Shown: positions 8,725 through 14,115 of the stretch, one piece after another
Layout: every line of letters begins with the position of its first letter
Position numbering within the stretch: the stretch's first letter is position 1
DNA from: Bacillota bacterium
GTDB lineage: Bacteria > Bacillota > Clostridia > DSM-8532
Assembly (NCBI GenBank): GCA_023440865.1
Contig: JAEXRM010000218.1
Location: 1-14,115, forward strand
Direction of reading: 5' to 3'
Length of the DNA stretch: 14,115 bases
The notes under the pieces: model-generated
Told to the model about the DNA's origin: nothing
The model's database searches: none
Seen by the model: the letters and a program-made list of their open reading frames with translations, nothing else
Made by a program: the position numbers and the translations under genes

Positions 8725-8738
8725 GCGAAACGTTTCGC
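8725..8738. promoter_or_regulatory. LacI/GalR-family-type operator
   Basis: GCGAAACGTTTCGC is a perfect 14-bp palindrome with a central CG, the typical form of operators bound by LacI/GalR-family sugar-responsive repressors. It lies about 17 bases beyond the last base of the candidate GH95 -10 element, where a bound repressor would block initiation or early elongation. The regulator is not encoded in the window. It lacks the flanking TG/CA expected of a CcpA catabolite-response site, so a dedicated regulator is the better guess. Confidence 0.65.
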
Positions 8739-8755
8739 TTTCCGGCAACACCGTG

Positions 8756-8784
8756 AGCATACCGCAACTGACATGCCCTGTAAA
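8756..8784 (-). promoter_or_regulatory. Candidate promoter of the GH95-GH2 unit
   Basis: On the minus strand TTTACA (8784-8779) and TATGCT (8761-8756) are separated by exactly 17 bases, giving 5 of 6 and 4 of 6 matches to the sigma-70/sigma-A boxes. Transcription would start near 8749, just upstream of the LacI-type palindrome. Spacing and position support it; there is no experimental evidence. Confidence 0.5.
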
Positions 8785-8802
8785 TCCTGCAGATGAGGTG
8801 AC

Positions 8803-8830
8803 TTGACATCGGAGGGTTTATAAGCATAAA
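8803..8830 (+). promoter_or_regulatory. Candidate promoter of the blaI-M56 operon
   Basis: A perfect TTGACA at 8803-8808 is followed 16 bases later by CATAAA (8825-8830) as a weak -10. The -10 lies inside the first BlaI-type operator (8816-8831), and transcription would begin at about 8837, at the edge of the second operator. This is the layout expected for an autorepressed BlaI promoter. Confidence 0.6.
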
Positions 8831-8831
8831 C
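8816..8831. promoter_or_regulatory. BlaI-type operator 1
   Basis: GTTTATAAGCATAAAC consists of 6-base inverted arms GTTTAT/ATAAAC around a 4-base centre. It overlaps the candidate -10 of blaI and matches operator 2 at 14 of 16 positions. The core differs from the TACA/TGTA arms of staphylococcal Bla/Mec operators, so the assignment to this BlaI rests on position and duplication. Confidence 0.6.
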
Positions 8832-8835
8832 TGAA

Positions 8836-8863
8836 CGCGAGGTTTATAACGATAAACCTCGCG
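8836..8863. promoter_or_regulatory. BlaI-type operator 2, extended palindrome
   Basis: Perfect 12-base arms CGCGAGGTTTAT (8836-8847) and ATAAACCTCGCG (8852-8863) flank AACG. The inner 16 bases (8842-8857) repeat operator 1 with a centre-to-centre distance of 26 bp, about two and a half helical turns. The right arm touches the GGAGG ribosome binding site (8863-8867), so a transcript starting near 8837 could also fold a hairpin next to the start of blaI. Confidence 0.65.
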
Positions 8864-8873
8864 GAGGTGTTCC

Positions 8874-9236
8874 ATGGAAAACCTGAAGCTGTGCGAGAGC
8901 GATTACCGGTTCATGCTGGTCGTCTGGGAAAATGCGCCGTTGTCTTCCGGGCAGCTGGTTTCGCTGTGCGCGGAGAAGCTCGGCTGGAAAAAACCCACCA
9001 CCTACACGGTGCTGCGCAAGATGTGCGAAAAGGGACTCCTGGAAAATGAGGACACCTGTGTCCGCGTGCTGATCCCAAAGGAACAGGTGCAGGCCTTCGA
9101 GAGCGCATATTTCCTGGATCGCGCATTCGCAGGCTCGCTGCCGCAGTTTCTCACGGCCTTCCTTGGCGGGAAAACCATCTCGGAGCAGGAGGCTGCCGCG
9201 CTCAAGCGCCTGATCGATGCGCACAGGGAGGACTGA
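8874..9236 (+). CDS. BlaI/MecI/CopY-family transcriptional repressor
   Basis: This 120-residue winged-helix repressor normally binds as a dimer to operators in its own promoter and is inactivated by proteolysis when a partner membrane protease senses a signal. The helix-turn-helix region covers about residues 20-58 (LSSGQLVSLCAEKLGW, then KKPTTYTVLRKMCEKGLLE), the classic BlaI pattern. The C-terminal part (about 75-120, FLDRAFAGSLPQFLTAF...) is the dimerisation region where cleavage would occur. Its length is typical. ATG 8874 has GGAGG six bases upstream. The M56 gene follows two bases after its stop, so the two are cotranscribed. Two operator-like palindromes lie directly upstream, consistent with autorepression. 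The target genes beyond its own operon are unknown; the divergent GH95 promoter is close enough to be affected. Confidence 0.9.
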   Translation: MENLKLCESDYRFMLVVWENAPLSSGQLVSLCAEKLGWKKPTTYTVLRKMCEKGLLENEDTCVRVLIPKEQVQAFESAYFLDRAFAGSLPQFLTAFLGGKTISEQEAAALKRLIDAHRED

Positions 9237-9238
9237 GT

Positions 9239-11281
9239 ATGGAAGCCTTGTTTCTGAAGATCCTCAACATGAGCATCACCGGCGCATACGTCATAGTGGC
9301 CGTGGTCCTTGTCCGACTGCTGCTTGCCCGCATGCCCAAGCGATATGCGTATTGGCTGTGGTCCGTGGTGCTGTTCCGCCTGGTGTGTCCGGTGTCGCTT
9401 CCGAGCGTGTTCAGCCTGTTTCGCATCAAGCCCTTCGACATGACCATTGCCCAAAGCAAGGGCACCGCCATGCTGCGCTACATCCCCGAGAACATCGGAA
9501 CCATGCCCTCTCCGGAAATGACGGTCGGCATTCCGGTCATGAACTCCGTCATCCGCGGCAGCCTTCCGGATGCCACCCCCTATGCCAGCATCAACCCCAT
9601 GCAGGGATGGATCCTTCTTGGCACCATGCTCTGGACGGCGGGTCTGGCCCTGTTCCTGGCTTACAATCTCTACACGTACTTCACATTGAAACGGCGCATG
9701 GCGACGGCGGTGCGCCTCGAGGGAAACGTGTATGAATCGGACGCCATCCGCTCCCCCTTCCTTCTCGGCTTCCACAAGCCGCGCATCTACATCCCGTTTG
9801 GCATGAACGAGGGGGAACGCGCCTGCATCCTGGCCCACGAACGGATGCATCTGAAACGGAAGGATCACCTCGTCAAAACGGCCGCCTTCCTTGTGCTGGT
9901 CCTCCACTGGTTCAATCCTTTTGTCTGGCTTGCCTACAACCTGATGGCCAAGGACATGGAAATGCGCTGTGACGAACTGGTGCTCAAAGGCTCGGCTCCC
10001 CAGGCTGTCAAGGCGTACGGCACGGCGCTGGTGTCCTTTGCGGCCAACCGGCGCTTCCTGGTCGCAAGCCCGCTCGCATTCGGGGAAACCGGCATACGCG
10101 AACGGGTGAGGAATGTGCTGCGAAACCGCACGCTGCCGAAATGGGCAGCCCTCGCCGTGCTGCTGGTTTGTGCCGGAACCGTCGCAGCCTGTGCAACCAA
10201 TCCGCTCAAGCTTCCCGCATCCGGTTCCATCACGCCCAAGGCTGGTTCCGCCGATCCGGCGGGCCTCTCCGCATCCAACACCTCGTCAGCCCAAACAGAC
10301 ACGAACATGCAGTCAACCCTTCCCGAGCCGCTCTCCGGGGCGCCGCGCGGCAACTTCCGATTCGAACGGCCGATTTACATGAATCCCCTCTCCTCCTTCA
10401 TGGCGATGGCAGGGATGAAGGAATACTACACCCTCACAGACTCCGTTTTCGTCATGGTGGATGAACAGGGAGAACGGCAACGGGTGGCCGTTGCCTGGAA
10501 AGAGGCCGAGTGGGACGAGGCGGCGTTCAAGGACACCTTCATCATGGCGGATCCCGGCACCGTGGATACCCGGAAGTACGCCACCAAGCGGGTGTTTCAC
10601 CTGGAGGAGGTCTCCGGCAGCCGTCTGTTCCATGTCTACCTGCTCGATGACGAGATCTGGCTGGCGCGCCTGAACCGCGACAGGGAGCAGAAGAAATTCT
10701 TCTGGAGCATTTATGGCATCGCTCCGGTTGAAGGCACCGTTCCCGACAGGATGTCCTTGGCCGGCTGGATCGTCGGGGTGGATGACTTCCTGAAAATACA
10801 GGGGGACTATGACTCGTCCTATGAAAACGACACCTGCCTCAACATCACGCCGGAAGACATCAAGGCCCGTTCCGGATACCAGGTGTTCAAATACAGTCAA
10901 TCCTGCGCGTCCTTCCTGCTGTATGAGGGAGAGATCTATCCGCTCGGGGAATGGTTCGGCGGGTATGGCGTCGTCAATCTTGCCATGGCCGATCTCAACG
11001 GGGATGGGCTGCAGGAGCTGTACTTCACCTCCTCGTGGGGATCAGGCCTGCACCGTTCAAATGCGGCGTATTTCGATCCGGTCACGAAAAAAATCGAGCC
11101 TTTCTCCTACACCCACCTGAACAAGGACATGATGTTCGCCTGGAATCCGGCCGGCGGGCTCTCCCTGCACGAGGCCGAGGTGACGGACTTCACCGATTTT
11201 ACGCACTTCAGCGTGGAGAAGAAGGCATTTCTCGGCGATGTGGTGGTCCGGGACGGAAAGATGGATGTCCGGATGGACTGA
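9239..11281 (+). CDS. BlaR1-like M56 membrane metalloprotease with atypical sensor region
   Basis: This 680-residue protein should be a signal-transducing zinc protease in the cell membrane that triggers loss of the BlaI repressor encoded just upstream. Hydrophobic segments lie at about 6-26, 34-58, 124-147, 212-234 and 302-319. The zinc motif HERMH is at 200-204, with E241 in DMEMRCDE as the likely third ligand, as in M56 peptidases. After the last membrane segment come a Ser/Thr/Pro-rich linker (about 325-370) and an outer region to 680. In BlaR1 this would be a penicillin-binding domain of about 260 residues. Here it is about 360 residues with no STYK-like active site or KTG box. It carries instead DLNGDGLQEL at 585-594, resembling calcium loops of FG-GAP/VCBS or EF-hand proteins. 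The start is ATG 9239 with AGGGAGGA six bases upstream. The signal is unknown; a cell-wall or other extracellular ligand is a guess. Confidence 0.87.
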   Translation: MEALFLKILNMSITGAYVIVAVVLVRLLLARMPKRYAYWLWSVVLFRLVCPVSLPSVFSLFRIKPFDMTIAQSKGTAMLRYIPENIGTMPSPEMTVGIPVMNSVIRGSLPDATPYASINPMQGWILLGTMLWTAGLALFLAYNLYTYFTLKRRMATAVRLEGNVYESDAIRSPFLLGFHKPRIYIPFGMNEGERACILAHERMHLKRKDHLVKTAAFLVLVLHWFNPFVWLAYNLMAKDMEMRCDELVLKGSAPQAVKAYGTALVSFAANRRFLVASPLAFGETGIRERVRNVLRNRTLPKWAALAVLLVCAGTVAACATNPLKLPASGSITPKAGSADPAGLSASNTSSAQTDTNMQSTLPEPLSGAPRGNFRFERPIYMNPLSSFMAMAGMKEYYTLTDSVFVMVDEQGERQRVAVAWKEAEWDEAAFKDTFIMADPGTVDTRKYATKRVFHLEEVSGSRLFHVYLLDDEIWLARLNRDREQKKFFWSIYGIAPVEGTVPDRMSLAGWIVGVDDFLKIQGDYDSSYENDTCLNITPEDIKARSGYQVFKYSQSCASFLLYEGEIYPLGEWFGGYGVVNLAMADLNGDGLQELYFTSSWGSGLHRSNAAYFDPVTKKIEPFSYTHLNKDMMFAWNPAGGLSLHEAEVTDFTDFTHFSVEKKAFLGDVVVRDGKMDVRMD

Positions 11282-11329
11282 CGGCGCCACGCGAGAGCAA
11301 ATCCACTCACGGAGTTGAACACATGAAAA

Positions 11330-11381
11330 CCCACACCACCTCCTCCCATGCACAAAATCCTGCCGGGAGGGGTGGTGTGGG
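11330..11381. terminator. Long hairpin between convergent genes, probable bidirectional terminator
   Basis: The left arm 11330-11347 (CCCACACCACC, then TCCTCCC) pairs with 11365-11381 (GGGAGG, then GGTGGTGTGGG). This gives 17 base pairs with one bulged T at 11341 and a 17-base loop. It lies 48 bases past the M56 stop and 21 bases past the E1 stop. On the minus strand it is followed by GTTTTC, a short T-run; on the plus strand no T-run follows. It is a strong structure with weak tails, so efficient termination is likely but not certain, particularly for the plus strand. Confidence 0.6.
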
Positions 11382-11402
11382 CGGTGTTGCCTGAAGGTGT
11401 CC

Positions 11403-13871
11403 TTACACGCCCAGCTTCCTCGTCCGCGCGAGTTCCCGGTTGTTCTGGGCGGTCTTCGCGACATGGCCCGGAAGCGGCAGGATCTTCTCGTGGATGGCGT
11501 CGAGGAACCAGTCGGGTTGCGGGAAGAAGGCCTCCTCGAGCTCGTAGGCCGGTGTGATCCAGTTGCGTGCGCCGATGACGACCGGCGGTGCGTCGAGGAA
11601 GTCGAATGCCAGCTCGGAAATGGTCTGCGCCATGTCCTTCAAGATGGAACCGCGCTCGCAGGCGTCGGACGCCAGCACGATGCGTCCGGTCTTCTTCACG
11701 GACTCGATGACCTTGTCGTAGTTGAACGGCACGACCGAGCGGGCATCGATGACCTCCGCGGACAGGCCGTACTGCTCCTCGAGCATCTTCGCGGCATCGA
11801 GGGCGCGGTACAGGGTGGCGCCGATGGTGAGGATCGTGATGTCCTTGCCATCCCGCTTGATGTCCGGTTCGCCGATGGTCACTTCGTAGTACCCTTCCGG
11901 CACTTCGGGCTGGAACATCTCGCCGATGTCGTACAGGCGCTGGCTTTCAAAGAAGATGACCGGGTCGGTGCCGGTGAGGGCCGCGTTCATCAGGCCCTTG
12001 GCATCGTACGGGGTGGCCGGGAACACGACCTTCAGGCCCGGGATGTGCGCCACGAGCGCGGTCCAGTCCTGGGAGTGCTGGGCGCCGTATTTCGAGCCGA
12101 CGGAAACGCGCAGGACGACCGGCATCCTGAGCACGCCGGCGGACATGGACTGCCACTTGGACAGCTGGTTGAACACCTCGTCACCCGCGCGGCCGAGGAA
12201 GTCGCAGTACATCAGCTCGACGAGCGCGCGGCCGCCGCACATGCCGTAGCCGACGGCGGAGCCCACGATGGCGCCTTCGGAGATCGGCGAGTTGAACAGG
12301 CGGTGGTATGGAAGCGCCTCGGTCAGGCCGCGGTAGACGGCGAACGCGCCGCCCCAGTCGCGGTTTTCCTCGCCGTAGGCCACCAGGGTCGGATCCTCGT
12401 AGAACCGGTCGATGATCGCCTCGAACACGCCATCGCGGAACTGGTACATCTTGTTCTTGGATACGGGCTTTCCGTCCTGGAACGCGCTGCGGACCTTCTT
12501 GGCGATGGCTTGCACGCGCGGGTTCTCGGCCTTGGGATGGTTCACCTCGACCGGGCGGTCCTCCATCTTCTCCCTACGGGTGTTGGAGAACATGAGGTCG
12601 GCGATCTGGTCGGGATGCCGCACGAGGTTCATGCGCGGCGAGACGGTGTCGTCCACGGCCAGCTTGCAGATCTTCGTGACAAGGGCCTTCACCTGCGCGA
12701 GGATCGCGTCGAACGCGGCCTCCTGCGCCACACCCGCGTCCACGAGCTGCGCGCGGTAGCCGATGAGGGAATCGTGGGACATCCAGGCCTCGATCTCCTC
12801 CTTGGTGCGGTAGCTGGAGGCGTCGGACGGGGAATGGCCTGTGAAGCGGTAGGTAAGCGTGTCGAGCAGAACCGGACCGTCCTTCTCGGCGAGCACCTGC
12901 TTCTTGCGGCGGATGGCATCGATGACGGCGAGCGGGTTGTAGCCGTCGATGCGCTCGGCGTGCATCTGCTCGGGGTTGACGCCGGCGCCGATGCGGGCGA
13001 GGATGTCGTAGCCCATGGTTTCGCCGCAGGTCTGGCCGCCCATGCCGTACTGGTTGTTGAAGATGTTGAAGATCAGCGGCAGGCCGCCCCTGTACTCGCC
13101 CTCCCAGAGCTGCTTGTACTGGTCCATCGCGGCGAGCATCATGCCCTCCCACACCGGACCGCAGCCCATGGAGGCGTCGCCGATGTTGGCGATGACGATG
13201 CCCTTCTTGCGGTTGATCTTCTTGTAGAGCGCCGCGCCCACGGCGATGTCGCCGGAGCCGCCGACGATGGCGTTGTTCGGGTAGATGCCGAATGGCGTGA
13301 AAAATGCGTGCATCGAACCGCCCAGGCCCTTGTGGAAGCCGGTCTCGCGGGCGAAGATCTCGGCGAGGGTGCCATAGACGAGGAAGTCGATCGCCAGGTC
13401 CTTCACGGAACCGCCTTCGGGACGGTTCGCCTCGACGACCTTGAGGATGGCGCCGTCGAAGAAGGTCGTCATGACTTCCATCAACTCGGCGTCGGACAGT
13501 TTCTCGATGGCTGAGAGGCCCTTGGCGAGGATTTCGCCATGGCTGCGGTGGGAGCCGAAGATGTAGTCGTCCTTGTCGAGCAGGTACGCCTGGCCGACGA
13601 CGGAGGCCTCCTGGCCGATCGACAGGTGGGCCGGCCCGGGATGGTTGTAGGCGATGCCGTTGTACTCGTTGGTCGTCTTGATGAGGTTGAGCATCGTCTC
13701 GAACTCGCGGATGATCGCCATGTCGCGGAAGATGCGCAGGAAATCGGCGGTCTTGAAGTGCTGCTGCTCTTCCTTGACGGTCTTCGCGTACTGGTTGACC
13801 GGGATGTCCCTGAACTGGATCCAGCCGGGCTGGCGCTTGTCGTTCGGATCAAGGTGCTGTGACTTCGGCAT
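11403..13871 (-). CDS. Thiamine-diphosphate 2-oxoacid dehydrogenase E1, fused alpha and beta subunits
   Basis: An 822-residue single chain that should decarboxylate a 2-oxoacid (branched-chain, pyruvate or acetoin type) and pass the acyl group to a lipoylated E2. The alpha-like half (about 30-400) has NHPGPAHLSIGQEA, then GD at 231-232 (GDASMG) and NN at 272-273 (FNIFNNQYG), the thiamine diphosphate/Mg motif, and later TYRFTGHSPSD. The beta-like half (about 475-822) starts at MYQFRDGVFEAI with GEENRDWGGAF (E501), then KYGAQHSQDW (H599), and ends with a transketolase-type C-terminal domain. The spacing between GD and NN (39 residues) is longer than the usual roughly 25-30, owing to an insert around DQYKQLWEGEYRGG. 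I chose ATG 13871 because GGGAGGA lies seven bases upstream; the upstream extension is not family-like. No E2 or E3 gene is adjacent on the downstream side. Exact substrate cannot be read from sequence. Confidence 0.9.
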   Translation of the reverse strand: MPKSQHLDPNDKRQPGWIQFRDIPVNQYAKTVKEEQQHFKTADFLRIFRDMAIIREFETMLNLIKTTNEYNGIAYNHPGPAHLSIGQEASVVGQAYLLDKDDYIFGSHRSHGEILAKGLSAIEKLSDAELMEVMTTFFDGAILKVVEANRPEGGSVKDLAIDFLVYGTLAEIFARETGFHKGLGGSMHAFFTPFGIYPNNAIVGGSGDIAVGAALYKKINRKKGIVIANIGDASMGCGPVWEGMMLAAMDQYKQLWEGEYRGGLPLIFNIFNNQYGMGGQTCGETMGYDILARIGAGVNPEQMHAERIDGYNPLAVIDAIRRKKQVLAEKDGPVLLDTLTYRFTGHSPSDASSYRTKEEIEAWMSHDSLIGYRAQLVDAGVAQEAAFDAILAQVKALVTKICKLAVDDTVSPRMNLVRHPDQIADLMFSNTRREKMEDRPVEVNHPKAENPRVQAIAKKVRSAFQDGKPVSKNKMYQFRDGVFEAIIDRFYEDPTLVAYGEENRDWGGAFAVYRGLTEALPYHRLFNSPISEGAIVGSAVGYGMCGGRALVELMYCDFLGRAGDEVFNQLSKWQSMSAGVLRMPVVLRVSVGSKYGAQHSQDWTALVAHIPGLKVVFPATPYDAKGLMNAALTGTDPVIFFESQRLYDIGEMFQPEVPEGYYEVTIGEPDIKRDGKDITILTIGATLYRALDAAKMLEEQYGLSAEVIDARSVVPFNYDKVIESVKKTGRIVLASDACERGSILKDMAQTISELAFDFLDAPPVVIGARNWITPAYELEEAFFPQPDWFLDAIHEKILPLPGHVAKTAQNNRELARTRKLGV

Positions 13872-13878
13872 GGCGGGT

Positions 13879-13885
13879 TCCTCCC
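13879..13885 (-). promoter_or_regulatory. Ribosome binding site of the fused E1 gene
   Basis: On the minus strand this reads GGGAGGA, seven bases before ATG 13871. It supports this start over the in-frame upstream ATG at 13955, which would add 28 residues (MPYAPHAC...) not seen in E1 proteins. Confidence 0.8.
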
Positions 13886-14031
13886 TGCGTGTGCGTGTGG
13901 TTCGGATGGCCTGTGATGCTGCTGCCATGGTGCAGGCATGCGGTGCGTATGGCATGCCGGCTGCGGTCCGGCCGCGCCGGGCGGGTGCGAAGGCGGGGGT
14001 GGTGATCCTTTTGGTGTTGCGGTCAATGAAT

Positions 14032-14073
14032 GTCCGAAACGGACGCTCTCGAACTTTGCCGTTCCGGCAAAGT
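14032..14073. repeat. Two inverted repeats upstream of the E1 gene
   Basis: GTCCG-AAA-CGGAC (14032-14044) is followed by a stem-loop with 8-base arms ACTTTGCC (14053-14060) and GGCAAAGT (14066-14073) around GTTCC. They lie 160-200 bases before the E1 start. Neither is followed by a T-run, so they may be operators or leader structures, or the tail end of an upstream unit. In the rest of 13886-14115 I see only G+C-rich spacer and no confident promoter. Confidence 0.4.
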
Positions 14074-14115
14074 CCTGCCGCTTTGGTGTAAGACCCGATT
14101 GAGGGGGGTTGACCG

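Noticed and set aside
7235..8806. 523-codon open frame on the plus strand opposite GH95
   Set aside because: It mirrors the GH95 codons, has no recognisable domain, and runs through the GH95 ribosome binding site, hairpins and operator.
9239..11281. Beta-lactam resistance regulator
   Set aside because: BlaI and M56 are present, but no beta-lactamase or altered penicillin-binding protein is nearby and the outer region lacks penicillin-binding motifs.
11323..11394. 23-codon reading frame MKTHTTSSH... with an upstream GGAG
   Set aside because: It runs straight through the terminator hairpin, and its composition is explained by the stem arms. A chance start is more likely than a peptide gene.
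11397..13514. 705-codon open frame on the plus strand opposite the E1 gene
   Set aside because: It is the antisense of a strongly conserved enzyme with G+C-rich codons. The protein is a low-complexity His/Asp/Val/Leu-rich sequence with no domain.
1..14115. CRISPR array, tRNA or rRNA genes
   Set aside because: No regularly spaced direct repeats, cloverleaf or rRNA-like stretch was seen by eye in the intergenic regions.

Overview
The window looks like chromosomal DNA from a carbohydrate-degrading bacterium. The BlaI/M56 regulatory pair, strong AGGAGG-type ribosome binding sites and gut-type glycosidases suggest a host-associated Bacillota (Firmicutes) member of fairly high G+C. This assignment is inference: no rRNA or marker gene is present.

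Layout. (1) Positions 1-3667, plus strand: the 3' end of a defence operon with visibly lower G+C than the rest. It holds the C-terminal part of an FRG-domain protein, overlapping by 4 bases (ATGA) a full-length type I restriction endonuclease subunit HsdR. The partner hsdM and hsdS genes are not in view and would lie upstream. (2) Positions 3668-3799: a short junction where low-G+C defence DNA meets high-G+C metabolic DNA. A weak start signal here may be the stump of a lost downstream gene. (3) Positions 3800-8635, minus strand: a two-gene glycosidase unit, GH95 (alpha-L-fucosidase type) then GH2 (beta-galactosidase type). Neither has a signal peptide, so they probably act inside the cell on imported fucosylated, galactose-containing oligosaccharides. 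(4) Positions 8636-8873: a dense divergent control region. Facing GH95 are a candidate promoter, a perfect 14-bp LacI-family-type palindrome just downstream of it, and a leader hairpin. Facing blaI are a TTGACA promoter and two near-identical BlaI-type operators 26 bp apart. (5) Positions 8874-11281, plus strand: a BlaI/MecI-family repressor followed by a BlaR1-like M56 membrane metalloprotease. Its extracytoplasmic region is not a recognisable penicillin-binding domain and carries a calcium-loop-like DxNxDGxxE motif. (6) Positions 11330-11381: a long hairpin between convergent genes, probably a shared terminator. (7) Positions 11403-13871, minus strand: a thiamine-diphosphate 2-oxoacid dehydrogenase E1 with alpha and beta parts fused in one 822-residue chain. 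Its E2 and E3 partners are not in view. (8) Positions 13872-14115: the E1 upstream region, with two small inverted repeats and no confident promoter.

Working together: FRG and HsdR belong to one antiphage operon. GH95 and GH2 would remove fucose and then galactose from the same glycans, under a sugar-responsive repressor encoded elsewhere. The BlaI/M56 pair is a self-contained signal-transduction module that looks autoregulated, but its signal is probably not a beta-lactam. No CRISPR array, tRNA, rRNA or intact insertion sequence was seen. The most unusual items are the M56 receptor with its atypical sensor, the paired operators overlapping the blaI ribosome binding site, and GH95 and GH2 sharing one open frame interrupted only by a single TAG.
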